From: Frigidibacter sp. ROC022 | GTDB lineage: Bacteria; Pseudomonadota; Alphaproteobacteria; Rhodobacterales; Rhodobacteraceae | NCBI RefSeq assembly: GCF_024723735.1 | Contig: NZ_JANQDU010000001.1 | Location: 1,240,001 to 1,304,000 of the forward strand | Reading direction: 5' to 3' | DNA length: 64,000 bases | Shown here: piece after piece, positions 1-9,444 of the stretch | How positions within the stretch are numbered: the first letter of the stretch is position 1 | Layout of the letters: every line of letters begins with the position of its first letter | Notes under the pieces: model-generated | What the model was told of the DNA's origin: nothing | The model's database searches: none | What the model saw: only the letters and a program-made list of their open reading frames with translations | Translations under genes and position numbers: made by a program

Positions 1-693
1 GGCCATCCGGTGGTCTCGGACCCCTTGGCCGACCGGGACCAGATCGCCGGGTTCCGGGCCGAGGAGGGCCTGGGAGAGGCGCCGGTGCTGCTGGTTCTGC
101 CCGGGTCGCGCCGGTCCGAGGTCACGCGGCTGATGCCGGTCTTCGGGGCCGCATTGCGACTGATCCTGGCGGCACGGCCGGGCACCCGTCTGGTGCTGCC
201 GGCCGCCGCGCCGGTGGCCGAGGCGGTGATCGAGGCGGCCAGGGGCTGGCCGGGGCGGCCGTTGATCCTCGACCCGCGCGGCCAGGCGCCGGAGCGTGCC
301 GCGGCACGCAAGCGGGCGGCCTTCGGGGCTGCAAATGCGGCGCTGGCCGCTTCGGGCACCGTCAGCCTGGAACTCGCCGCCGCCGATACCCCGATGGTCA
401 TCGCCTATGATCTGCGCTGGCTGAGCTGGCAGATCATGAGCCGCATGGCCCGGGTGCCCTCCGTGACGCTGGTCAATCTGGTCTCGGGGTGCCGCGCGGT
501 GCCGGAGCTGCTCGGGCCCGCCTGCCGACCCGAGCTGATCGCTCAGGCCGTGGCGGCGCTGCTGGGTGACGGCGCGGCGCAGGCGGCGCAGCGTCAGGCG
601 ATGGCGGAAACCATGCAGGCGCTCGGAAGGGGCGGAGAGCCGCCGGGCCTGCGCGCGGCGCGGGCGGTGCTGGACGGGCTGGCGGCAGGCTGA
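1..693 (+). CDS. lpxB: Lipid-A-disaccharide synthase, C-terminal part (partial)
   Basis: This is the 3' part of lpxB; the reading frame is already open at base 1, so the N-terminus lies outside the window. LpxB is a peripheral inner-membrane GT-B glycosyltransferase that joins UDP-2,3-diacylglucosamine to lipid X, making the lipid A disaccharide. About 230 residues are visible. They include the LVLPGSRRSEV segment of the nucleotide-sugar site, a TVSLELAAADTPMVIAY segment and the VPELLG segment near the C-terminus, in the family order. It ends 4 bp before the oppositely oriented next gene. The identity is clear; only the start is missing. Confidence 0.93.
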   Translation, partial: GHPVVSDPLADRDQIAGFRAEEGLGEAPVLLVLPGSRRSEVTRLMPVFGAALRLILAARPGTRLVLPAAAPVAEAVIEAARGWPGRPLILDPRGQAPERAAARKRAAFGAANAALAASGTVSLELAAADTPMVIAYDLRWLSWQIMSRMARVPSVTLVNLVSGCRAVPELLGPACRPELIAQAVAALLGDGAAQAAQRQAMAETMQALGRGGEPPGLRAARAVLDGLAAG

Positions 694-697
694 GGCG

Positions 698-3600
698 TCA
701 GGTCTTCGAGGGCATCTTCAGCTTGTGCTGCCGGTTGCCCTTCACATAGATCAGCTCGGATTCCCCGATCGCCGCCACCTTTCCGCCGTCGAGCCGGTCG
801 CCGATCTGGACCTTGACGTATTTGCCATTCGCCAGCCGGACCAGCGCCCGCCGGGACGAGGACGAGCCGTAGATCCCGATCAGGTTGATCTTCGACAGCT
901 TGATCGCGTTCGGGACCGTCGCGGATTTGGCCACGCTTGCCTTGGTCGGCAGTTTCGGCATCACCGCGGCGGCGGCCTGCACCTTCGCGCCGCCGGCTTT
1001 CTTGGCCGGGGCCGGGGCAGGGGTCGCCACCACGGCGGCGGCGAGTTTCTCGATATTGCCGGGTTTCGGCTTTGGCAGCAGGGAGGTCTGCACCGCCAGC
1101 TTGGTTCCGGGAGCGAGTTCCAGCGCCACCTGCGCCACCGCGGCATTCGCCGCCTCGGCCACCGCATCCACCGCCGCCGCGTCCGGCACGCGCGAGGCCA
1201 GCGCCAGCTTCTCGATCACCGCGGGCCGCTGTCGCGGGCGCAGCCCGGCCAGTTCGACCCGCGTGCGGCCGCCGAGCGTGGCCTTTTCGTTCAGCTCCGT
1301 CAGATCCTCGGGTCGGGGCTTCGGCCGGATTTTCGGCACGGCCGGGGCGGCATCGGTCGCGGGGGTCGCCGCATCGGCGCCCGGCGTCTCGGGCGTCGCG
1401 GGCGGGTTGGCGGCTGCGGCGGCGGCTTCGGCCGATCCCGGGCGCGGCGCCGGGGTCACCGCCGGCTGGCCCTGGAAGATCAGCACCCCGTCCGGGTTCA
1501 GCGCACCCTCGGGCGTCGCCCGCACCAGACCGCGTTCGTCGAAATCGAACCGGGTTCCGGCGGGCGGCGGCGGCAGCTGGGTGAGCAGCCGCGCATCGCG
1601 TGACGGGACCGGCAGGGCTACGGCATCCTCGCCCTCGATCTGGGTGTCGATCGCCGCAACATAGAGATCATCGACCGAGTCGAAGCCCGGTTCGGGCAGT
1701 GGTTCCGGCGGCAGCACCCAGATGCCGGTGGCGGCATAGCGACGCTCGGCCACCTCGGGGGTCAGCTCTTCCAGAAGCTGCGCCGCGATCCGTTCGGCGG
1801 CTCCGTCGTCGGTGCCGACCAGTTCGGTCACCGGATCCTGCGGCAGGGCCGGGGTCTCGGGAACCGGCGCCACGTCCAGAGGGGCGCCCGCGTCCGGAAC
1901 CTCGGGTTCGGTCAGGGCGGCAAGCTCGGTCTCCGGTCCGCTGTCCTCGGCATCTGCCAGGTCGGTCTCGCCGGTGCCCGCACCGTCGATCTCGGCGCCA
2001 TCCAGCTCCGCCATGTCGGTTCCGGCCCCGTCCGGAGAGACCGCACCGCCACCCGGCACGGCGTCCAGCAGCGCGTCCGGCTCACCATCGGCCAGAGCTT
2101 CCTCGTCAACCAGGCCGGCATCGCCACCCTCCAGCGCCGCGGCACCATCCGGGCCGAGCGTTTCGGAAACCGACGGGTCGAGAGCCCCGGGCATGGGGCT
2201 GGCATCGGTGCCATCGGTGGGCAGGGCGGCGACCTTGGTGCCATCCTGGGCAGGGGCGTCTTCGGCGGGGTCGAGCGGTCGCCCGGCGAGATCGGCGGCA
2301 GGGGCCGGGTCGCCGGGAAGAACCGGATCGGCCGCGGCCACCTCGGGCGCGGTGAGCACCGGGTCGGGGCTCGGCAACTCGGGCTGCGGTGGTTCGGCGG
2401 CAGCGCTCTCGGTCAGGGTGTCGGCGCGCGGCGCGACCGGGCTCTCGGGCGGCGGCACCAGCGCGACCTCGGCGTCGGTGCCGGCCGGGCCGTCGCTCCA
2501 GAAGGTGGACCAGAGGGCAAGCCCCGCCATCGCGGCCAGAAGCAGAAGGGTCATCACCACGACGGCCATGGGGGAACTGCGCCGGCCACGCGCGGCGAGC
2601 GGTTTCCGGGCTCCGAAGACCGAGAGGTCGTCGCGGTCCCGCGCCGGCAGCTTGCCGCCGGGCGGTTCGGGAACCGGGGCGCTTCCGGGGCCCGGCTCGG
2701 GCTTGGCGGCGGCCTTCGCCTTGGCAAGCGCGGCGGCCTTGGCGGCATGTTTCGGCCCGAAATTGATCACCGGAGCCCGGCGGGCCGGGGCGCCGGCGAC
2801 CGGCTTGATGCCCGGGGGAACCGGCGGCACGCGGCGTAGGCTCGGCGGCGGCACCTGTCCCTGCACCTTCGCTTCGGCCCGGATCGGCACAGGGGACTTG
2901 GACGGCTCGGCCGGGGCCGGCTCGGGCGGAGCGTCTGCAAGGGCAAGCCCGGCCTCGCTCTGTCCCGTCGCCTCGCCCATGGGCGTTCCGGGGCCGTCCG
3001 AGGCGGCGCTGTCGGCCATTGCCGCGGGACGCGCGGGCCCCTGTTTGTCGGAGCTGACCAGCACCGGCGTCGCGGTCCGCTCGGGCAGCGGCACCCGGCT
3101 CGGCACCAGTTCCGGCTGGCCGGACGGGGGCGAGAGCCTGGGTTCGATCCGGGGCGGCGGGGGCGTGCCGGCGGCCCGGCGCGAAGCAAAGGTCGGCACC
3201 GGGCGCGGCTCGGCCGCGGCATCCCTCGGGTCAGCCTGGGCCGCGGCGCCCCGCGACAGTTCGGGCGGCTCGACCCGGCCAGTGCCCTTGGCGCTGGCAG
3301 AGCCGCTTCCGTCATCCTTCGGCGCCGCGGGTTGCGGGGCCTGTGTTTCGACCGGCTCGGGAGGTGTCTCCGCCCCGGCGTCGTGGGACGCGGCGGGAAG
3401 CTCTTCGGCGTTGTCCGTCGCCGCTTCCGCGAGATCGGCTTTGTCCGTCTCGGTCGGCTCCCCGGCACCTTTCGCATCGGCATCGTCGGGCAAGGCGGAG
3501 TCCGGGGCGCCGGCCACTGCGGTTTCGGGCGCCGGTGATTCCGGGTCCCCGGCATCCGATGCAGGGGCCGCTGCATCCTGTTCCGGGATCGGCTCGGCCG

Positions 3601-4294
3601 GGGGCGGTTCCACGGCCGTGCTGTCGGCCTGTGCCGGGGCCGCGTCCCCGGCGTCCTCAGCGGTCTCGGGGGCTGCCTCCGCCGGGGCGGGGGCCTCGGC
3701 CGGTTCCGCAAAGGGGTCCGTCAGCGCCTCCGGTTCCGAGGCCAGCAGGCGCTCCAGATCCAGGGCCTCGACATCGGGCTCCACCGGCCCGGTGCCGGCC
3801 AGCAGTTCTGCTGCCGACTCCGCCGTCCCGAAGAACGGCTCGCCGGGGAAATTCTCCGGCGTCGGGGCGGCGGCGAAGGCCACCGGGTTGAACCGATGCT
3901 CGCGGGCAAAGGCTTCGGCCTCCCCCAGCGTGTCGCGGGCCACCACCGCCAGCCGGACCCGGCCCGGCCGCAGCGGCCGCCAGTCAAAGGCCAGTTCGTC
4001 GGGCGTGTAGGGCGTCAAACCTTCCAGCCGCTGGCTGATCTCTGCCCGCCGGTCCTGGTCGGGCATGTCGGGGCAGTCGATCTCGGTGTAGAGGATCTGC
4101 GAATCGGGGATCAGGACCTTCACCGCCATGCCGCCCGTTTCCAGGCTGACCGCCGTCTTGCGCAGCATCGCCAGCTTGCGGGCCAGGTCCGGATCGTCCA
4201 GCTTGGTGCTGCCGACCATGCGCCAGCCGGTCTTGCCCCTGTGCAGCAATGCGATGCCGTCATGGCCGAGATTGAGTGCGAAATTAGGTCTCAT
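698..4294 (-). CDS. Large PilM-like/PilP-like protein with disordered linker
   Basis: This 1198-residue protein has three parts. The N-terminal ~170 residues resemble the actin-like fold of PilM/GspL, with a segment reading LEGLTPYTPDELAFDW. A very long linker rich in Ala, Pro, Glu and Asp follows, broken by one transmembrane helix at about residues 572-592. The last ~70 residues resemble the PilP beta domain (INLIGIYGSSSSRRALVRL, then VQIGDRL). Rhodobacteraceae homologues are often mislabelled translation initiation factor 2. I chose ATG at 4294, where the PilM-like strand begins; an in-frame ATG at 4363 adds only low-complexity sequence. The likely role is a scaffold spanning the inner membrane in an envelope machine. 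No pilus genes lie nearby, so the function is inferred. Confidence 0.72.
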   Translation of the reverse strand: MRPNFALNLGHDGIALLHRGKTGWRMVGSTKLDDPDLARKLAMLRKTAVSLETGGMAVKVLIPDSQILYTEIDCPDMPDQDRRAEISQRLEGLTPYTPDELAFDWRPLRPGRVRLAVVARDTLGEAEAFAREHRFNPVAFAAAPTPENFPGEPFFGTAESAAELLAGTGPVEPDVEALDLERLLASEPEALTDPFAEPAEAPAPAEAAPETAEDAGDAAPAQADSTAVEPPPAEPIPEQDAAAPASDAGDPESPAPETAVAGAPDSALPDDADAKGAGEPTETDKADLAEAATDNAEELPAASHDAGAETPPEPVETQAPQPAAPKDDGSGSASAKGTGRVEPPELSRGAAAQADPRDAAAEPRPVPTFASRRAAGTPPPPRIEPRLSPPSGQPELVPSRVPLPERTATPVLVSSDKQGPARPAAMADSAASDGPGTPMGEATGQSEAGLALADAPPEPAPAEPSKSPVPIRAEAKVQGQVPPPSLRRVPPVPPGIKPVAGAPARRAPVINFGPKHAAKAAALAKAKAAAKPEPGPGSAPVPEPPGGKLPARDRDDLSVFGARKPLAARGRRSSPMAVVVMTLLLLAAMAGLALWSTFWSDGPAGTDAEVALVPPPESPVAPRADTLTESAAAEPPQPELPSPDPVLTAPEVAAADPVLPGDPAPAADLAGRPLDPAEDAPAQDGTKVAALPTDGTDASPMPGALDPSVSETLGPDGAAALEGGDAGLVDEEALADGEPDALLDAVPGGGAVSPDGAGTDMAELDGAEIDGAGTGETDLADAEDSGPETELAALTEPEVPDAGAPLDVAPVPETPALPQDPVTELVGTDDGAAERIAAQLLEELTPEVAERRYAATGIWVLPPEPLPEPGFDSVDDLYVAAIDTQIEGEDAVALPVPSRDARLLTQLPPPPAGTRFDFDERGLVRATPEGALNPDGVLIFQGQPAVTPAPRPGSAEAAAAAANPPATPETPGADAATPATDAAPAVPKIRPKPRPEDLTELNEKATLGGRTRVELAGLRPRQRPAVIEKLALASRVPDAAAVDAVAEAANAAVAQVALELAPGTKLAVQTSLLPKPKPGNIEKLAAAVVATPAPAPAKKAGGAKVQAAAAVMPKLPTKASVAKSATVPNAIKLSKINLIGIYGSSSSRRALVRLANGKYVKVQIGDRLDGGKVAAIGESELIYVKGNRQHKLKMPSKT

Positions 4295-4506
4295 GAAGAA
4301 TGCGTTATCCGTCCGTCTGGCCACCGGGGGGCGGTCGGCCGCCAGCATAATCCCGGCGCGCAACCAAGCCCAGCACCGAAAGTTGCCCTTCGGCGCAAAT
4401 CCAGACTACAGGAGCGGTTTCGTGAAATGAAGTGTCTGGCCAAGAATGCGCCCCCGGGCGGCGTCTATGGGCATGATACCGCCACCGAAATCCACGGAGA
4501 TGTGAT

Positions 4507-5229
4507 ATGAAATTCCTGCCTTGCCTGTTCGTTGCCCTCGCCTTCGGGCCGATTGCGGCGCTGCCCGCCGCCGCCCAGCAGGGCGCCGGAGCCGGCGCCG
4601 TGGCCCCCATGGCCAGCCTGACCGTCAGCGCCGAGGGCCATGTCGATGCGGCCCCCGACATGGCCGTGGTCAGCGTCGGCGTCACCACGACCGGCGAAAC
4701 CGCCGCCGGGGCACTGGCCGAGAACAGCGACCGGGTCGCGGCCCTGCTGGCGACGCTGAAGCGGCAGGGCATCGAGGCCCGCGACATCCAGACCTCCGGG
4801 CTGAACCTGAACCCGGTCTTCGACAAGGACGGCCAGAAGGCGGGCCGGCAGGAGATCACCGGCTATCGGGTCTCGAATGTGGTCACGGTCCGGGTCCGGG
4901 CGCTGGACCGGCTCGGCCCGGTGCTGGACCAGATGGTCGAGAATGGCGCCAACCAGTTGAACGGGTTGAGCTTCGGCCTGTCCGAGCCGGGGCCGCTGCA
5001 GGACCAGGCCCGGGAACGGGCGGTGGCCGAGGCGCTGCGCCGGGCCCGGTTGCTGGCCGATGCGGCGGGGGTCGAACTGGGCCGGATCGTGACGATCCAG
5101 GAGGGCGGATCGTCCCCGGGCTCGCAGCCGATGTTCGCGCGCGAGGCGGCGATGGCGGTGCCGGTCGCCGGCGGCGAGGTCTCGGTTCAGGCTTCTGTGA
5201 CCATCGTCTTCGAACTGGCCGGGCAATAG
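4507..5229 (+). CDS. SIMPL domain (DUF541) periplasmic protein
   Basis: A 240-residue protein with a signal peptide (hydrophobic residues ~4-20, Ala-rich cleavage region near residue 22), followed by a SIMPL/DUF541 domain covering the rest. Family hallmarks visible are the opening strand LTVSAEGHVDAAPDMAVVSVGV, shortened here to its first residues LTVSAEGHV, and the segments DIQTSGLNLNPVF and GYRVSNVVTVRV. SIMPL proteins act in the periplasm or outer membrane. Some are linked to oxidative stress tolerance, but the molecular activity is unsettled. The gene stands alone; the upstream gene is divergent and the downstream gene convergent. The start is supported by an AGATGTGAT leader and the signal peptide. 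Confidence 0.88.
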   Translation: MKFLPCLFVALAFGPIAALPAAAQQGAGAGAVAPMASLTVSAEGHVDAAPDMAVVSVGVTTTGETAAGALAENSDRVAALLATLKRQGIEARDIQTSGLNLNPVFDKDGQKAGRQEITGYRVSNVVTVRVRALDRLGPVLDQMVENGANQLNGLSFGLSEPGPLQDQARERAVAEALRRARLLADAAGVELGRIVTIQEGGSSPGSQPMFAREAAMAVPVAGGEVSVQASVTIVFELAGQ

Positions 5230-5249
5230 GCCCGGCGCCGCCGAGGGGA

Positions 5250-5290
5250 ACGCCCGGGCTCGGGCCGCCCGGCGGCCGTCGCCCGGGCGT
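5250..5290. terminator. Hairpin between convergent genes
   Basis: Perfect 10-bp inverted arms, ACGCCCGGGC at 5250-5259 and GCCCGGGCGT at 5281-5290, flank a 21-nt GC-rich loop. It lies just after the SIMPL gene and upstream in coordinates of the convergent GIY-YIG gene. There is no T-tract, so it is a terminator-like structure rather than a textbook intrinsic terminator. Confidence 0.45.
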
Positions 5291-5395
5291 CGTCCGGCCC
5301 TGCCGTCCGGGGCGCTCCGATGCGGGGCTGCGGCACGGGTGGCGGGGGCAGGCACCTCCGGCGGGGATATTTGGAAGGTGAATCCGTGGCGGGGA

Positions 5396-5710
5396 TCAGA
5401 CCGGCTGGCCGCCGGTCTTGTCCAGCCAATGCGCCAGCCGCTCCTTCAGCAGGTCCTGCCGGCGCATTGCCGAGAGCTTCGGGTCCAGCGTCTCGAGCAC
5501 CTCGAAGCTGAAATCCCCCTCGTCGGCATAGGCGGCGGCCAGGGCGGGATTGCGCTCGGTCCCGGTGGACAGGGTGAACCGCAACCGGTTCTCGGCCGCC
5601 GTCAGCCGCGACGCCGCCCCGACCCAGAGCCCGGCCCGCAGTCGCAGCGCGTAGATGCCGGCGTCCGGTTTCCGTTCCAGAAAGTCGGCCCGTGCCTGTT
5701 TGCGGTCCAT
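5396..5710 (-). CDS. GIY-YIG nuclease family protein
   Basis: A 104-residue protein opening MDRKQARADFLERKPDAGIY. The GIY element (residues 18-20) and a following WVG (about 29-31) match the two short strands that name the GIY-YIG fold, and an aromatic residue plus an acidic C-terminal half follow. Stand-alone small GIY-YIG proteins are often called nucleases, but many have no known substrate. The start at 5710 is preceded by a GGAGGCGG ribosome-binding site. It is divergent from the DUF2239 gene and shares an AT-rich 86-bp control region with it. Confidence 0.7.
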   Translation of the reverse strand: MDRKQARADFLERKPDAGIYALRLRAGLWVGAASRLTAAENRLRFTLSTGTERNPALAAAYADEGDFSFEVLETLDPKLSAMRRQDLLKERLAHWLDKTGGQPV

Positions 5711-5742
5711 CGCCGCCTCCGATTCGTTTTGCCCGGGTGTTA

Positions 5743-5770
5743 TTGACATATTTTGATCCGGGTATAAATA
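5743..5770 (+). promoter_or_regulatory. Sigma-70-like promoter for the DUF2239 gene
   Basis: TTGACA (5743-5748) is followed after 16 bp by TAAATA (5765-5770), or after 14 bp by TATAAA (5763-5768), in a short AT-rich island within GC-rich DNA. Two similar direct motifs, CCGGGTGTTAT and CCGGGTATAAAT, frame the -35 region and could be regulator half-sites. Confidence 0.5.
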
Positions 5771-5796
5771 GGCGCCGACCCAGACCGGAGGGGGCG

Positions 5797-6318
5797 ATGC
5801 GCCTGACCGTTTTCGAGAACATGACCCGGATCGCCAGCGGCACGATCGCCGAGGTGGCGGCCGCCGCCCAGGCCGCCGAGGCGCGCGGCGGCCGGGTGCT
5901 GGCCTTCGACGATTCCAATGGCCGGGTCGTCGATCTCGACCTGCGCGGCAGCCCGGCCGAGGTCGCCGCCCGCCATGCGCCGCCGGCCCGCCGGGGCCGC
6001 CCGAAACTGGGGGTCGCGGCGAAGGAGGTGACGCTGCTGCCCCGGCACTGGGACTGGCTGGCCAGGCAGAAGGGCGGCGCCTCGGCGGCGCTGCGGCGGC
6101 TGACCGAAGCCGCGATCCGGGCCGAGACCGGCCCCGATCCGCGCCGGGCACAGGAAGCCGCCTATCGTGTTGCTACCGCCCTGGGCGGCGATCTGCCCGG
6201 CTATGAAGAGGCGATGCGGCTGCTCTTCGCGGGCAAGCTGTCCGAACTGGAACGGGCGCTGGCCGGCTGGCCGCCGGATCTGGCCGCCTATGTTCTCGCG
6301 CTCGCAAGGGGATCATGA
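5797..6318 (+). CDS. DUF2239 family protein
   Basis: A 173-residue soluble protein. The N-terminus (RIASGTIAEVAAAAQAAE) and the segment LAFDDSNGRVVDLDLRGS are typical of DUF2239. The middle RRGRPKLGVAAKEVTLLPRH looks like a basic, possibly DNA-contacting stretch, with LLPRHWDWLARQKGGAS as a family signature. The start at 5797 follows GGAGGGGGCG and lies 27 bp after the -10 element. The gene overlaps the next by 4 bp (ATGA), so the two are co-translated. Function is unknown; the family commonly sits next to small enzymes or stress genes. Confidence 0.75.
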   Translation: MRLTVFENMTRIASGTIAEVAAAAQAAEARGGRVLAFDDSNGRVVDLDLRGSPAEVAARHAPPARRGRPKLGVAAKEVTLLPRHWDWLARQKGGASAALRRLTEAAIRAETGPDPRRAQEAAYRVATALGGDLPGYEEAMRLLFAGKLSELERALAGWPPDLAAYVLALARGS

Positions 6319-6755
6319 CCATGCGCTACCTTCACCCCACCGATGCCACGGCCCGGGCGCTGATCGCGCGGCGGATCGACGGCCCGATCCTGATGCTGAA
6401 CCTGCTGCGGTTCCGGGCCGAGGCGGATTATGCCGCGACCCCGCAGCTGGCTCCGGAAGCGCCGGTCAGCGGCGCCGAGGCCTATGGGCGCTATTCGCGC
6501 GAGATCACGCCCCTGCTGGAGGCCACCGGCGGCGCGGTGATCTTCGAGGCCGAGGGCGGCGGCTGGTTCATCGGCCCCGAGGCCGAGCATTGGGACCGGG
6601 TGCTGATCGTCCGGCAGGCCAGCCTGCAGAGCTTCTTCGCCTTCGCGGGCGATCCGGCGGCGCAGACCGCGCTGGCGCATCGCACCGCCGCGCTGGCCGA
6701 CAGCCGCCTGCTGCCGATGGCTGCCGGCTTGCCTTTCACTGCCTCCGCGCCCTAG
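6315..6755 (+). CDS. DUF1330-like dimeric alpha/beta-barrel protein
   Basis: A 146-residue protein whose segment GPILMLNLLRFRAEADY matches the opening strand of DUF1330-like ferredoxin-fold (dimeric alpha/beta barrel) proteins. A later segment, WDRVLIVRQASLQSFFAF, corresponds to the second family strand-helix. It overlaps the DUF2239 stop by 4 bp, so the pair is an operon. Members are small cytosolic proteins of unknown function that may bind small molecules. No catalytic residues can be assigned. Confidence 0.65.
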   Translation: MTMRYLHPTDATARALIARRIDGPILMLNLLRFRAEADYAATPQLAPEAPVSGAEAYGRYSREITPLLEATGGAVIFEAEGGGWFIGPEAEHWDRVLIVRQASLQSFFAFAGDPAAQTALAHRTAALADSRLLPMAAGLPFTASAP

Positions 6756-6791
6756 GGTCGCGCCGACACTTGACCCAGGGGGAAGACACTC

Positions 6792-8084
6792 ATGTCAGAC
6801 GCACCGAGCTACGGTTTCGACACGCTGCAAATTCACGCGGGGGCCCGCCCCGATCCGGCCACCGGCGCCCGCCAGACGCCGATCTACCAGACCACCGGCT
6901 ACGTATTCCGTGACGCCGATCACGCCGCGGCGCTGTTCAACCTGCAGGAGGTCGGCTTCATCTATTCGCGGCTGACCAACCCGACCATCGCGGTGCTGCA
7001 GGAGCGGATCGCCACGCTGGAGGGCGGCGCCGGGGCGGTCTGCTGTTCCTCGGGTCATGCGGCGCAGATCATGGCGCTGTTCCCGCTGATGGCGCCGGGC
7101 CGCAATGTCGTGGTCTCGACCCGGCTCTACGGCGGCACCGTCACCCAGATGAACCACACGATCAAACGTTTCGGCTGGTCGGCGAAATTCGTCGATTTCG
7201 ATGATCTCGACGCGCTCAAGGCGGCGATCGACGACGATACCCGGGCCGTCTTCTGCGAGACCATCGCCAACCCGGGCGGCTATGTCACCGATATTCCGGC
7301 GGTGGCGGAAATCGCCGGCGCGGCGGGCCTGCCGCTGATCGTCGACAACACCTCGGCAACGCCCTATCTCTGCCGCCCGATCGAACTGGGCGCGACGCTG
7401 GTCGTGCATTCGACCACCAAATACCTGACCGGCAACGGCACCGTGACCGGCGGTTGCGTGGTGGATTCGGGCACCTTCGACTGGGCCGCCAGCGACAAGT
7501 TCCCCTCGCTCAGCGAGCCGGAGCCGGCCTATCACGGGCTGAAGTTCGCCGAGACCTTCGGCCCGCTGGCCTTTACCTTCCACGGCATCGCCATCGGGTT
7601 GCGCGATCTCGGCATGACGATGAACCCGCAGGGTGCGCACTACACGCTGATGGGGATCGAGACCCTGTCGCTGCGCATGGAGCGCCACGTGCAGAACGCC
7701 CGCAAGGTCGCGGAATGGCTCGAGAAGGACCCGCGGGTGGATTACGTCACCTATGCCGGCCTGCCGTCCTCGCCCTATTACGACCGGGCCCGGAAGATCT
7801 GCCCGAAGGGCGCCGGGGCGCTGTTCACCTTCGCGGTCCGGGGCGGCTACGATTCCTGCGTCAAGTTCGTCGATGCGCTGGAGATCTTCAGCCATGTCGC
7901 CAATCTCGGCGATACGCGCTCGCTGGTGATCCACTCGGCCTCGACGACGCACCGGCAGCTGACGCCCGAGCAGCAGACGGCATCGGGCGCGGCGCCGGAA
8001 GTGGTGCGGCTGTCGATCGGGATCGAGGATGCCGACGACCTGATCGCCGACCTGGATCAGGCGCTGGCCAAGGCGACCGCCTGA
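6792..8084 (+). CDS. metY: O-acetylhomoserine aminocarboxypropyltransferase (sulfhydrylase)
   Basis: A 430-residue PLP enzyme of the Cys/Met metabolism family. It condenses O-acetyl-L-homoserine with sulfide (or methanethiol) to give homocysteine in the cytosol, the direct sulfhydrylation route to methionine. The opening GFDTLQIHAGARPDPATGAR, the IYQTTGYVF segment and the PLP lysine in HSTTKYLTGNG (K210) are all present. The length (~430) fits MetY rather than the shorter MetB/MetC (~390). The 36 bp upstream are too short to hold a SAM riboswitch. A strong hairpin follows the stop codon. Confidence 0.93.
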   Translation: MSDAPSYGFDTLQIHAGARPDPATGARQTPIYQTTGYVFRDADHAAALFNLQEVGFIYSRLTNPTIAVLQERIATLEGGAGAVCCSSGHAAQIMALFPLMAPGRNVVVSTRLYGGTVTQMNHTIKRFGWSAKFVDFDDLDALKAAIDDDTRAVFCETIANPGGYVTDIPAVAEIAGAAGLPLIVDNTSATPYLCRPIELGATLVVHSTTKYLTGNGTVTGGCVVDSGTFDWAASDKFPSLSEPEPAYHGLKFAETFGPLAFTFHGIAIGLRDLGMTMNPQGAHYTLMGIETLSLRMERHVQNARKVAEWLEKDPRVDYVTYAGLPSSPYYDRARKICPKGAGALFTFAVRGGYDSCVKFVDALEIFSHVANLGDTRSLVIHSASTTHRQLTPEQQTASGAAPEVVRLSIGIEDADDLIADLDQALAKATA

Positions 8085-8090
8085 GCTACC

Positions 8091-8120
8091 GCCCCGGTGC
8101 CGGAGACCCGGCGCCGGGGC
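8091..8120. terminator. Strong bidirectional hairpin terminator
   Basis: A 13-bp stem with a single G-U pair (arms 8091-8103 and 8108-8120) encloses an AGAC tetraloop. It lies between the convergent metY and pcaF-like genes. There is no T-tract on either side, but the position and stability suggest it ends both transcripts. Confidence 0.65.
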
Positions 8121-8127
8121 CACGCCC

Positions 8128-9330
<1,203 letters not shown>

Positions 9331-9444
9331 CGGGTCTCCTGGCGCTGCCGCAGCCTGTCGTCTCTGGCCCGTTACTGGCAGGAACCGGGGCCGAGGCCAA
9401 GGCCCCGACCCGTCGTGGAGCCGTGCAGAGAGGGCGCGCGCCGC

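Noticed and set aside
1812-4010. A 732-codon plus-strand frame opposite the PilM/PilP-like gene
   Set aside because: It is a mirror of the Ala/Pro/Glu-rich linker of the minus-strand gene. Its Ser/Gly/Ala composition and lack of motifs mark it as a GC-rich shadow.
6756-6791. A SAM-II riboswitch upstream of metY
   Set aside because: The gap is only 36 bp and holds no pseudoknot-like pairing.
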